Assembly (NCBI GenBank): GCA_964404445.1
Contig: CAYOJW010000002.1
Span: forward strand, 620,001 to 684,000
Reading direction: 5' to 3'
Length of the DNA: 64,000 nt
DNA from: UBA2336 sp964404445
GTDB lineage: Bacteria; Bacteroidota; Bacteroidia; Cytophagales; Cyclobacteriaceae
Shown here: one piece after another, positions 15,396-23,868 of the stretch
Numbering within the stretch: the first letter of the stretch is position 1
Layout of the letters: each line of letters opens with the position of its first letter
Notes under the pieces: generated by a model
What the model was told of the DNA's origin: nothing
The model's database searches: none
Seen by the model: the letters and a program-made list of their open reading frames with translations, nothing else
Position numbers and translations under genes: made by a program

Positions 15396-16688
15396 CTATT
15401 CTTTATACACCACTCCATCCTTATACACCACTCCATCCTTCATCACAAAACTCACCTTCTCCATTGTGTTAATGTTTTTCAGCGGGTTTTCATCTACCGC
15501 CACTATATCGGCCAACTTGCCGGCTTCGAGTGTTCCGATCTTGTCGCTCATACCCAAAATACCAGCCGCCACAATGGTTGCCGATTTAATGGTTTCCATC
15601 GCAGGCATACCGGCCTCTACCATGTAGCCAAACTCTTTTCCGTTTTCGCCATGCGGATATACGCCCGCATCGGTACCAAAGGCAATCTTCACACCGCGTT
15701 TGTACGCTTCGCGAAAAGTGTTTTGAATTTGCGGCCCGATCTCTAACGCTTTGGGCACAACCAACGGATGATAATAACCCGGCTCTTTCGCTTTTTCAGC
15801 AACAAATTTTCCGGCCGATATGGTGGGCACATAATACGTTCCTTTTTGTTTCATCAAATCCATCACTTCCGTTGTCATCTTCGTACCGTGTTCAATGGTA
15901 GTAATACCTGCCAGCACAGCACGCTTCATGCCTTCGGTGCCGTGTGCATGGGCTGCGGTGTGCATACCGTAATCTTTTGCGGTTTCAATGATGGCTTTCA
16001 GTTCTTCATCGGTAAACTGCGGCCCCGATCCATCTTTGGCAATGCTTAGCACGCCACCGGTGGCAGTGATCTTAATTACATCCGAGCCGTCTTTATACCG
16101 TTGGCGCACCGCCTGGCGCGCATCTTCCGGTGAATTGATCACGCCTTCTTTCGGGCCAGGGTTGCCCATTAAATCTTTACGGTAACCATTGGTAGGATCG
16201 GCATGGCCGCCCGTAGTAGCAATGGATTTACCCGCAGAAAAAATACGTGGCCCAACAACCAAACCTTGATTGATGGCATTGCGCAGCGAGGTGTTAACAC
16301 CCGAACCACCTAAATCGCGCACGGTGGTGAACCCCGCCAACAAAGTTTTCTTTGCAAACACCGTTGATCGAAAAGCAATATCAGCTTCGTTAGAAGTGAA
16401 GCGTTGAATGGCCTGATCTTTACTGGTTTCACCTTCGAGGTGTACGTGCAAATCTATTAAGCCCGGCATTACTGTTTTTTTACTGAGGTCGATAAGTTTA
16501 TCGTTTGCCGTAGGCGCAGTAAACCCTTTTTGAACGGCTGCAATTTTATTGCCTTCAATGATAAGCGTCATGTTCGATTGACCATCGTTCGCTTTTCCAT
16601 CAATTAAATTACCGCAATGGATAACGGTGCGTTGTGCCATGGCAACCGTGGCCATGCACACAAGCACGAAGAGTAAAAGTTTTTTCAT
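15396..16688 (-). CDS. Secreted amidohydrolase (Xaa-Pro dipeptidase / imidazolonepropionase-like)
   Basis: 430 residues with a Sec signal (MKKLLLFVLVCMATVAMAQ). Metal-site motifs of the amidohydrolase superfamily are all present: GLIDLHVHLEG, the HAHG strand (TAAHAHGTEGMKRAV), IEHGTKM, and FGTDAGVYPHGEN. Such enzymes hydrolyse cyclic amides or dipeptides in the periplasm; the substrate is unknown. Its start overlaps the stop of the TerB-like gene (ATGA). The C-terminus ends with the hexapeptide DGVVYK twice, from an 18-bp tandem duplication at 15403-15438. Confidence 0.9.
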   Translation of the reverse strand: MKKLLLFVLVCMATVAMAQRTVIHCGNLIDGKANDGQSNMTLIIEGNKIAAVQKGFTAPTANDKLIDLSKKTVMPGLIDLHVHLEGETSKDQAIQRFTSNEADIAFRSTVFAKKTLLAGFTTVRDLGGSGVNTSLRNAINQGLVVGPRIFSAGKSIATTGGHADPTNGYRKDLMGNPGPKEGVINSPEDARQAVRQRYKDGSDVIKITATGGVLSIAKDGSGPQFTDEELKAIIETAKDYGMHTAAHAHGTEGMKRAVLAGITTIEHGTKMTTEVMDLMKQKGTYYVPTISAGKFVAEKAKEPGYYHPLVVPKALEIGPQIQNTFREAYKRGVKIAFGTDAGVYPHGENGKEFGYMVEAGMPAMETIKSATIVAAGILGMSDKIGTLEAGKLADIVAVDENPLKNINTMEKVSFVMKDGVVYKDGVVYKE

Positions 16689-17083
16689 GAATTTAGATTA
16701 AGATATTGTTTAACAAGTTCCTGAACGTTTTGCTTTTCACCGGCTTCCATCTTGCTTTTTACATTCAGCATTAATTCAAATACCGCCATTTCATTGTAGC
16801 CGAGTTTAGCCGCAACGTGCGCACAGTATTTTACTTCATCGTGGTACAAACGGTCGTCTATTTTCATCAGTTGTACCAGGCTGAAAATATAATTGAACCG
16901 CTCTTCGGCTGTAAGCGCCTGCGGCACCAACACCGGGTGTTCCTGATCAAACAACGGTGTAATTTCCTGAACCGGCACACCATTGGCCTGCCCGATTGTT
17001 ACAATATACGCGCGCTCACGTTCAGCCACTTCACCATCAACCCGCGCCAGATTAATCAATAATTTTAACTGATCGATTACCAT
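16685..17083 (-). CDS. TerB-like (tellurite resistance B family) protein
   Basis: 132 residues from the ATG at 17083; longer upstream readings would overlap the divergent acpH-like gene. The all-helical sequence LLINLARVDGEVAERERAYI followed by MKIDDRLYHDEVKYCAHVAAKLGY is typical of the TerB fold, with two acidic helix-starts (DGEV, DDRL) that bind metal in relatives. Its role is unknown; TerB-like proteins are linked to envelope stress. It is translationally coupled to the amidohydrolase through a 4-bp overlap. Confidence 0.78.
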   Translation of the reverse strand: MVIDQLKLLINLARVDGEVAERERAYIVTIGQANGVPVQEITPLFDQEHPVLVPQALTAEERFNYIFSLVQLMKIDDRLYHDEVKYCAHVAAKLGYNEMAVFELMLNVKSKMEAGEKQNVQELVKQYLNLNS

Positions 17084-17161
17084 GCGGTTTATATTTTTTG
17101 GAAGATGGGAAAATATGTGTAGATAGTCAATAGTTTTAGCAAGGCAATTATATTTCTGTAC

Positions 17162-17749
17162 ATGAATTTTCTGGCACACCTTTACCTATCGGGCGAAAAC
17201 CAAAAGATTATGGTGGGTAATTTTATGGGCGATTTTGTAAAAGGCAAAACGTACCGGCAGCAATACGACCACGAAATTGTTACCGGCATTGAATTGCACC
17301 GCTATATCGATGAGTTTACCGACAGCCACGCGGTAGTTAGCCAAAGCAAAAACAGGCTTCGCCCCAAATACCGGCATTATTCGGGTGTGATTGTAGATGT
17401 GTTCTACGATCATTTTCTGGCGCACAACTTCGGTACATTTCATCGGCAGCCGTTGCCGGAGTTTGTGCAGCAATGCTACAACACCATTACTGTCCATGCG
17501 CCCATCCTGCCGGCCGAACTTAACCACATGATGCCGTATATGATCAGTGGCAACTGGCTGTTGCATTACAGCCAAACCGAGGGCATTCACCGGGCGTTGA
17601 GCGGTATGGCACAAAGAACAAGCTATCCTTCTAAAATGGATGAAGCCATTGCCGAACTCAATGCCCACTACGATGATTTCAACACCGAGTTCCTTACATT
17701 TTTTCCGCAGTTAAAAGAGTCGTGCCGGCAGTTTCTGGAACACCGATAA
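17162..17749 (+). CDS. acpH: Acyl carrier protein phosphodiesterase-like protein
   Basis: 195 residues matching the AcpH (former DUF479) family: MNFLAHLYLSG, MVGNFMGDFVKG, GIELHRYIDEFTDSH and VIVDVFYDHFLAHNF. The conserved His/Asp set is that of an HD-like fold. The enzyme removes the 4'-phosphopantetheine arm from acyl carrier protein. The start is firm because the family begins with this motif. It is divergent from the TerB-like gene (78 bp apart) and followed after about 20 bp by a conserved hypothetical gene. Confidence 0.88.
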   Translation: MNFLAHLYLSGENQKIMVGNFMGDFVKGKTYRQQYDHEIVTGIELHRYIDEFTDSHAVVSQSKNRLRPKYRHYSGVIVDVFYDHFLAHNFGTFHRQPLPEFVQQCYNTITVHAPILPAELNHMMPYMISGNWLLHYSQTEGIHRALSGMAQRTSYPSKMDEAIAELNAHYDDFNTEFLTFFPQLKESCRQFLEHR

Positions 17750-17770
17750 GTTTTATTTTTGCATTTTCTT

Positions 17771-18139
17771 ATGAACAACGATCCCGAATTAAACGGTAAA
17801 TATTTAGGCACTATTTCAGGCGACTTTGTAAAAGTGGCCGATACCCTGCGCGAAGCCTCTTACCAGATACGCAAGCGCGAAATATCGGCATACCCGGTTT
17901 TCCCGATTTGTAAAACCGGCCAGCCCATCGGGCAACTGATTATTGCCGCTAACCAGGCCGAAACCGATTGGAATTATTATGCCTCGTTTATGGATGAGTT
18001 TGTACAACGCGGTATTGTTGACCGCGAAAAACAAGACGATTTCATAAAAGCATACAAAGATGCCGATGAATTTTGTTGCCTGTTTGTAATCGACAAAGAG
18101 TTTACCAACTTTGTTTTTATACCTTACCCTGAAGATTAA
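17771..18139 (+). CDS. Conserved hypothetical protein of Cytophagales type
   Basis: 122 residues from the ATG at 17771 (MNNDPELNGKY); an in-frame ATG lies 12 bp upstream. No signal or membrane segment. The sequence KREISAYPVFPICK and TDWNYYASFMDEFVQRG looks like a compact cytoplasmic domain. I do not recognise a named family. It follows acpH closely and leads directly into the propeller histidine kinase, so an operon is likely. Confidence 0.75.
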   Translation: MNNDPELNGKYLGTISGDFVKVADTLREASYQIRKREISAYPVFPICKTGQPIGQLIIAANQAETDWNYYASFMDEFVQRGIVDREKQDDFIKAYKDADEFCCLFVIDKEFTNFVFIPYPED

Positions 18140-18143
18140 ACCC

Positions 18144-21100
18144 GTGAGATTATCGCTCGTATGCTTGTTCAGTTTCGTTCTCTCAACAGTATGGGGGCAA
18201 TCGCGGCATCCCGATATTCCGTTTGAGCATCTTAACATTCCGGGCACGATCAGTTCATCGCAGGTATCGGATATTATCCAGGACCATCACGGGCTGATTT
18301 GGGTTGCGGGCAATGGTTTGTACCGCTACGATGGCTATAAGTTCACACAGTACCTGAACGTGAACGACAGCATCAGCATTACCGGGCAAGAGGTTTACAC
18401 CATGCTTAACGACTCCCACGCAAACCGTATGCTGGCCGGTACGCATTCGCACGGTATGATTGCTTACGACTACACCACCAATGCGTTAACCGTTATCCCT
18501 GCAAAAGACAAGAACCCCGTTATCAGCCACATGGCCCAAACCAGCGATGGCACTATTTGGGGAAGTTCTTATTCGCACGGTTTATTCACCCTCGAAGGCG
18601 ACTCTCTTAAAAATTTTGGTACACTGCCCCCTAAAGTTTTTACCTCGGTAATTATAGCCCGCAACAACGATTTGCTGATAGGCAGTGTGCGCAGCGTTTA
18701 CGTTATGCGCAATAAAAAAATTGTTGATTCGGTTTACCTCGATTCCCCCGGTTTTACACGTACAACACGCATAACCGCGCTGGCAAGCGACAACACTGGT
18801 AAACTTTATATCGGCACCGAAAACATAGGCGTATTTATATACGATACCTTATCTAAAAAAATCATCCAACATTTTAAGCCCGACACACGTCCGTTCCATA
18901 TCCGCATAAACAAAATTATGGCCGACAGCAACGGCAACGTATGGATACTGACCAAAACCGAAGGACTTATTGTGTACAGTCCCGACACCGACAATTACAT
19001 ACACGTTGTTAGAAACCCGGTGTACGAACGTTCACTGAGCGGCAACAATTGCTCGGCTATTATACAAGACAAAACCGGCATTATTTGGATTGGCGCAATC
19101 GGTAACCTGAACAAGTACGACCCCTCAAAAATAAAATTCAGACATATTTACAACAACCCATTTGCCCCTACTTCGCTAAACGATAACATGGTACGCGGCA
19201 TATTTGAAAACGCTGACAAAAAATTATGGGTGGGCACCGATGGTGGTGTGATCCATATCTTTGATGAAAAGAAACTGCGCGTTGAGAAAATAGAAATCAA
19301 ACTTGGAGGAAAGTCCCGAATATCGCCCCTATATTTTACACCGTTCACAAACGATGTTGTATTGCTTGGCTCAAGCGAGGGGTTACTACAGTTAAACCAG
19401 AAAACAAAAGCCATCGGCTACTACAAACCACTTGAAGCCGAAACAAAAGGAAAACCGATAAGGCAGGTAATTGTTTACGACAAACAATTGTTCTACATCA
19501 GTGATGGTATGTTGTACGCATACCGCACCGAAACACATAAGTTCAAAGTGCATACCGCCAGAGATATGCCCGTGATGCATAACGTTACCATGCTGTATGC
19601 CGATAACCAAAACCGGTTGTGGGCAGGCGCACGAGATGGTCTGTTTTTATACAACCCGGCAACCGACACGTTTAAACAATACCCGCTTCCTATATCGGCC
19701 GAAAGGGCGTTGGGTTCTTACCTGATGATTTTATCAATAGCCGAGTATCAGGGAAAACTCTGGATAGGGACTTTTAATGATGGTTTATGGACGTTGGATG
19801 CCTCCGATACCAACAACCCGGTGTTCACGCAAATCGTACGGAAAAACAATACGTCAAACAATACCATTTACTGCACCCTGCCCGATGACGAGGGGAATTT
19901 GTGGATGAGTACCAACTCGGGCATTACCCGGTATAACCCCCAAACCGACCTTTATACAGATTTTACGGTTTCGGAAGGATTGCAGCAAGACGAGTTTAAC
20001 CGCTTGTCGTACGCCAAACTCTCTACGGGCGAAATGGTGATGGGTGGCGTTAATGGATTTAATATTTTCAACCCTAAGTATATTAAAATTAAAGAGGAAG
20101 ATTACAGCCCCCGTTTCCTGAACGTATCGGTATTTGACAAAAAACAAAACATAACCCGCCCGCTTGCCCTTAACAGCGACTTCACCTTTTCGTTACCCCA
20201 TTACCAAAACGACATCGACATCAGTTTTTTTGTACCTAACTACCGCAGTCCGAAACGGTACGAAATCTACTACTCCCTTACCGGGCATAATACCGATTGG
20301 GTTAAAGCCGAAATTAATTCGGTACATTACTCGAATTTAAAACCCGGCACGTACAGCTTTCGGCTAAAAACCGTTTCGGGCACGGGTGTGGAAAAAATAA
20401 CCGCACTTACCATTATTGTTTTAGAGCCGTTCTGGCAAACCTGGTGGTTTAGAATACTCGTTGTTGTATCGGTATGCCTGATGGTTGTTACCATTATCCA
20501 AACCAGCCTGAACAACTCGCGCAAAGACAAGGAGCGGTTAGAGCGGCTGCTCAGCATCCGTACCCAGGAAATCGAAAAATCGCGCGAAGAACTGGAAACC
20601 CTCAATCAAAAGAAAGACCTGATCTTCTCTATTCTCTCGCACGATTTACGTTCGCCCTTAACAACCCTCAAGGGATTTCTGTCTATACTGATTGAAGACA
20701 ACACGCTTACACACGATGATATTAAAAAACACGCTGCCAGCATTCGCAACTCGGTAACCAGTTCGTTAGACCTGATCGATAATACCCTGTTTTGGTCGTT
20801 ATCGCAAACCGGTAACATTACCTACACCCCGTCATCGTTTTTGTTTAACGAACTGTTGAATAAAATCAGCAACCTTTACCAGTTGATGATCGATCGTAAA
20901 AAAATCAATTTCAATATTCATGTAAACGAAAACATAAAACTGTATGCCGATGAGAACATGGTTTACGTGATCGTGCGTAACCTCGTTTCAAACGCCCTCA
21001 AATTCACCCCGCAGGGAAAATCCGTTACGGTTTCGGCCGAGGTAAAAAACACGTACGTGTACATTACTGTTGCCGATGAGGGCGTTGGCATGAGTGAAGC

Positions 21101-21290
21101 ATATCTGAAAAAATTGTTTACCGAAGCACAACTGCCGCTCACCAAAGGCACGCATAACGAAAAAGGAACGGGCATCGGGTTAATACTCTGCCGTAATTTT
21201 ATCGAGGTCAACCACGGCAGGCTTTCGGCCACGAGTGTTGAAGGTCAGGGCAGCCGGTTTATGGTAGAACTGCCGTTGGCTCAGGATTGA
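18144..21290 (+). CDS. Two-component regulator propeller histidine kinase
   Basis: About 1,050 residues. From the GTG at 18144 a signal peptide (MRLSLVCLFSFVLSTVWGQ) is followed by two seven-bladed Reg_prop propellers with repeated IWVAGNGLYRYDG-like blades, a Y_Y_Y domain before the membrane segment (FRILVVVSVCLMVVTII), and a cytoplasmic kinase: H-box ILSHDLRSPLTTL, N-box LVSNALKFT, G1 DEGVGM, G2 GTGIGL. An ATG at 18111 would add 11 residues and overlap the previous gene by 29 bp. Unlike hybrid systems it ends after the kinase with no receiver or AraC domain. Ligand unknown. Confidence 0.93.
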   Translation: MRLSLVCLFSFVLSTVWGQSRHPDIPFEHLNIPGTISSSQVSDIIQDHHGLIWVAGNGLYRYDGYKFTQYLNVNDSISITGQEVYTMLNDSHANRMLAGTHSHGMIAYDYTTNALTVIPAKDKNPVISHMAQTSDGTIWGSSYSHGLFTLEGDSLKNFGTLPPKVFTSVIIARNNDLLIGSVRSVYVMRNKKIVDSVYLDSPGFTRTTRITALASDNTGKLYIGTENIGVFIYDTLSKKIIQHFKPDTRPFHIRINKIMADSNGNVWILTKTEGLIVYSPDTDNYIHVVRNPVYERSLSGNNCSAIIQDKTGIIWIGAIGNLNKYDPSKIKFRHIYNNPFAPTSLNDNMVRGIFENADKKLWVGTDGGVIHIFDEKKLRVEKIEIKLGGKSRISPLYFTPFTNDVVLLGSSEGLLQLNQKTKAIGYYKPLEAETKGKPIRQVIVYDKQLFYISDGMLYAYRTETHKFKVHTARDMPVMHNVTMLYADNQNRLWAGARDGLFLYNPATDTFKQYPLPISAERALGSYLMILSIAEYQGKLWIGTFNDGLWTLDASDTNNPVFTQIVRKNNTSNNTIYCTLPDDEGNLWMSTNSGITRYNPQTDLYTDFTVSEGLQQDEFNRLSYAKLSTGEMVMGGVNGFNIFNPKYIKIKEEDYSPRFLNVSVFDKKQNITRPLALNSDFTFSLPHYQNDIDISFFVPNYRSPKRYEIYYSLTGHNTDWVKAEINSVHYSNLKPGTYSFRLKTVSGTGVEKITALTIIVLEPFWQTWWFRILVVVSVCLMVVTIIQTSLNNSRKDKERLERLLSIRTQEIEKSREELETLNQKKDLIFSILSHDLRSPLTTLKGFLSILIEDNTLTHDDIKKHAASIRNSVTSSLDLIDNTLFWSLSQTGNITYTPSSFLFNELLNKISNLYQLMIDRKKINFNIHVNENIKLYADENMVYVIVRNLVSNALKFTPQGKSVTVSAEVKNTYVYITVADEGVGMSEAYLKKLFTEAQLPLTKGTHNEKGTGIGLILCRNFIEVNHGRLSATSVEGQGSRFMVELPLAQD

Positions 21291-22318
21291 AAGTGGTTCC
21301 ACCCTTGTGCCTGCAACGGCACCACGTTACCCTGTTTGGTAATCATAATACGTTCATCTTTTTTATCGTGCACATAGCCGATCATGTGGATGTCGGCATG
21401 GTTTTTCACTTTCTCAAAATCGTCTTGGCTGATGGTGAACAGCAATTCATAATCTTCGCCACCATTTAACGCTGCCGTAATCGGATCGATCTTAAATTCC
21501 ATCGCAGCCGTGTTAAAGGTTGCTTCATCTACCGGAATTTTATCTTCATAAATACGAATGCCCACACCCGAATTTTTGCTGAGGTGAAACAGTTCCGAAG
21601 CAAGTCCATCCGAAACATCAATCATTGATGTTGGCTTTATGCCCAACTCTTCCAACTCAAAAACAATATCGGTGCGCGCCAGCGATTTGAGTTGCCGGCT
21701 TACCAAGTATTCATATTTTTCCAGCGAAGGCTGCATATTCGGGTCGGTCTGAAACACTTCCTTCTCGCGCTCCAGAATTTGCAAGCCCATAAAAGCCGCA
21801 CCCAGATCGCCCGTAACACAAATAATATCGTTTGGTTTCGCACCCGAACGATATACCACGTTTTCTTTTTTAACCCGGCCAATCACCGTTATGGAAATTA
21901 CCAGACCCGAACGCGAAGAAGTGGTGTCGCCACCAACAAGATCAACCTGATAATGTTCGCAGGCCGAACGGATACCTTCGTAAAGGGCATCAACGGCCTC
22001 GACCGAAAACCGGTTGCTCAATGCCAAACTCACCACAATTTGTTCGGCCTTGCCGTTCATAGCAGCAATGTCGGACACGTTAACCGACACCGCTTTGTAC
22101 CCGAGGTGTTGCAGCGGCATATACGCCAAATCGAAGTGAATGTTTTCGGCCAGCATATCGGTGGAAACCAGTACATAATCCTCACCGGCATCAATCACTG
22201 CGGCATCATCGCCAATGCCTTTTACCGAGGCCGGGTTATGCAGGGTTATGTTACTGCCGATCCGGTCGATCAGGCCAAATTCGCCCAGGTTGTTAATTTC
22301 TGATCTGTTCTCGCTCAT
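21281..22318 (-). CDS. thiL: Thiamine-monophosphate kinase
   Basis: 345 residues from the ATG at 22318 (MSENRSEINNLGEFGLI). ThiL motifs are clear: GIGDDAAVID, VSTDMLAENIHFD, the KAVSVNVSDIAAMNG strand, and MIDVSDGLASEL. The enzyme phosphorylates thiamine monophosphate to the diphosphate cofactor. Its 3' end overlaps the end of the convergent histidine kinase by 10 bp. The next downstream minus-strand gene is far, so it is probably monocistronic, transcribed from the box at 22372. Confidence 0.96.
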   Translation of the reverse strand: MSENRSEINNLGEFGLIDRIGSNITLHNPASVKGIGDDAAVIDAGEDYVLVSTDMLAENIHFDLAYMPLQHLGYKAVSVNVSDIAAMNGKAEQIVVSLALSNRFSVEAVDALYEGIRSACEHYQVDLVGGDTTSSRSGLVISITVIGRVKKENVVYRSGAKPNDIICVTGDLGAAFMGLQILEREKEVFQTDPNMQPSLEKYEYLVSRQLKSLARTDIVFELEELGIKPTSMIDVSDGLASELFHLSKNSGVGIRIYEDKIPVDEATFNTAAMEFKIDPITAALNGGEDYELLFTISQDDFEKVKNHADIHMIGYVHDKKDERIMITKQGNVVPLQAQGWNHFQS

Positions 22319-22371
22319 ACACAATGGCTTGGTAACCGTCTTTTTAACGCTGTTGTTGTTCGTTCGTCACG

Positions 22372-22379
22372 CAAAAGTA
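22372..22379 (-). promoter_or_regulatory. -7 promoter box for thiL (TACTTTTG)
   Basis: On the minus strand the sequence is TACTTTTG, an exact match to the Bacteroidota -7 consensus TAnnTTTG, 53 bp before the thiL start. A clear -33 element was not assigned. Confidence 0.45.
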
Positions 22380-22451
22380 AGATTATAACCCGATTTACGC
22401 AGGCCTGCGGTTACCGGCCGGTATTCACGCACAAGGAAACAGGTAAAGAGT

Positions 22452-22610
22452 ATGAGAAGAGTGATTCAGTTTTCTATAGTGGCTATCATCTTGCTTTCGG
22501 CTTGCACTACCCAAAAGTCGTATTACGAAACACGGCAGGGTAAACAAAAACAACGGTATTATAACGCCATTCAATATGGCCAAAAGGAAGTGCCCAAAAA
22601 GAAGTTTTAA
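22452..22610 (+). CDS. Small hypothetical lipoprotein (52 aa)
   Basis: An ATG after AGGTAAAGAG opens a 52-codon frame. The N-terminus MRRVIQFSIVAIILLSAC is a complete lipoprotein signal with lipobox LSAC. The mature peptide is only about 35 residues, rich in Tyr, Gln and Lys, and ends PKKKF. The product is probably anchored in the membrane; function unknown. The stop overlaps the stop of the convergent epimerase gene by 4 bp. The clean signal peptide and spacing make it a likely real gene despite its size. Confidence 0.65.
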   Translation: MRRVIQFSIVAIILLSACTTQKSYYETRQGKQKQRYYNAIQYGQKEVPKKKF

Positions 22611-23011
22611 TTTCTTATTTCCTGGCACAACTCGATTAAAACCCCACCCGTTGACCGGGGGTGCATAAAACAAATCAATTTGTTGTCTGCACCCCGCTTG
22701 GGCATTTCACCAATCAGTTCAAAACCCTGTTGTTTATAGTGCGCAATGGCCTGTACAATATCGTTTACTTCAAATGCCAGGTGGTGGATTCCCTCACCGC
22801 GTTTGTCGATAAATTTGGCAATGGCCGAATCGGCCGTGGTGGCTTCGAGCAACTCAATTTTAACACCGCCCACCTCGAAAAACGAAGTGCTCACCCCCTC
22901 CGATTTCACCTCCTCGATTTTGTAATGCGCCCTGCCCAGCAATTTTTCAAACAATGCATTGGCTTTCGCCAGATCTTTAACAGCAATACCGATATGCTCA
23001 AGTTTTTCCAT
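22607..23011 (-). CDS. mce: Methylmalonyl-CoA epimerase
   Basis: 134 residues from the ATG at 23011, which is where the family begins (MEKLEHIGIAVKD); longer open sequence upstream is not coding. The vicinal-oxygen-chelate fold shows both repeats, with metal ligands in EHIGIAV, IELLE, GIHHLAFEV and VLIELCQ. It interconverts (R)- and (S)-methylmalonyl-CoA, used in propionate and branched-chain amino-acid metabolism together with a B12-dependent mutase (not in this window). Confidence 0.95.
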   Translation of the reverse strand: MEKLEHIGIAVKDLAKANALFEKLLGRAHYKIEEVKSEGVSTSFFEVGGVKIELLEATTADSAIAKFIDKRGEGIHHLAFEVNDIVQAIAHYKQQGFELIGEMPKRGADNKLICFMHPRSTGGVLIELCQEIRN

Positions 23012-23017
23012 AATTGC

Positions 23018-23025
23018 TAAATTTG
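23018..23025 (+). promoter_or_regulatory. -7 promoter box (TAAATTTG) for the 23084 gene
   Basis: TAAATTTG matches TAnnTTTG exactly. It lies just after the epimerase start codon on the opposite strand and 59 bp before the next plus-strand gene. Confidence 0.35.
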
Positions 23026-23083
23026 CAGAAATATTGAGAAACTTTTTCAGCACAATGCAAGTTTCTGTTAAAAGAAAACAAAC

Positions 23084-23494
23084 ATGATCGAAACCACCAG
23101 CGAAATTCACGTAGAAGCCGCCCGCATTCAGCAGGAAATAAAAGATTATCTGGGCGTTAAAACCTCCGACCTGGTATTTGAGTATTCGCAAATCGATGGC
23201 AAGGTAAAGCTCGACCTGATTACCGTAAACCCACGGCATAACCAGGCATTTTTATTTCACTCCGAAACCGGCACCGACAAGCCCGATGCGCTACGCAAAA
23301 TGCTGAAGTACGTGCAGAATTATAAAGAAAAAGAAAACAGCTACACCATTCAGTGGGTAGCCAAAGGCGATAAAGAACTGCACACGTCTTATTTTAAAGC
23401 CGCTCACGTAATGGATGCTTTACAAAAGCTCTATTACGGTCGCGACATGAATACCATTACTGTTTTTAGTGTTGTATTAAACCCTGTTTCGTAA
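23084..23494 (+). CDS. Conserved hypothetical protein
   Basis: 136 residues, no signal peptide, not assigned to a named family. The sequence alternates helices and strands (HVEAARIQQEIKDYLGV, then KLDLITVNPRHNQAFLFHSET). It is followed after only 4 bp by the A-type Fe-S carrier gene, with AAGGAT serving that start, so the two form an operon. This suggests, but does not prove, a link to iron-sulfur or general metabolism. Confidence 0.75.
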   Translation: MIETTSEIHVEAARIQQEIKDYLGVKTSDLVFEYSQIDGKVKLDLITVNPRHNQAFLFHSETGTDKPDALRKMLKYVQNYKEKENSYTIQWVAKGDKELHTSYFKAAHVMDALQKLYYGRDMNTITVFSVVLNPVS

Positions 23495-23498
23495 GGAT

Positions 23499-23828
23499 AT
23501 GATTAACGTTACCGATAAAGCAAAAGATAAAATTGGCGAACTGTTGTTGTCAGAAGGCCGCACACCCGCCACGCACAATGTACGTGTGTCGGTGAAGGGT
23601 GGTGGATGTTCGGGTTTAATGTACGATCTCGATTTTGATGACAAGATCAACGCAGCCGATCAGGTATTTGAAGACAAGGGCGTAAAAATATTAGTCGATA
23701 AAAAAAGCTTGTTGTATCTGTTGGGCACCACGCTCGATTTTAGCGATGGACTGAACGGCAAGGGCTTTCAATTCATTAACCCGAACGCCTCGCGCACCTG
23801 CGGTTGTGGCGAGAGTTTTGCTGTATAA
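23499..23828 (+). CDS. A-type iron-sulfur cluster carrier (IscA/ErpA family)
   Basis: 109 residues with the three conserved cysteines: VKGGGCSGL and the C-terminal RTCGCGESF. These bind and transfer Fe-S clusters to client enzymes. Length and spacing match the family. No other isc or suf genes are adjacent, so which subtype (IscA, ErpA, SufA) cannot be said. It is translated from an RBS-like AAGGAT directly after the upstream gene. Confidence 0.93.
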   Translation: MINVTDKAKDKIGELLLSEGRTPATHNVRVSVKGGGCSGLMYDLDFDDKINAADQVFEDKGVKILVDKKSLLYLLGTTLDFSDGLNGKGFQFINPNASRTCGCGESFAV

Positions 23829-23868
23829 AACCGTTGCCTGAAAGGCCGGATTTAAACTCAATGTAGAT

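Noticed and set aside
17186..17668. 160-codon open frame on the minus strand
   Set aside because: Antisense to the ACP phosphodiesterase-like gene; low-complexity His/Arg-rich translation.
21692..22303. 203-codon open frame on the plus strand
   Set aside because: Entirely antisense to thiL with no recognisable domain or signal peptide.
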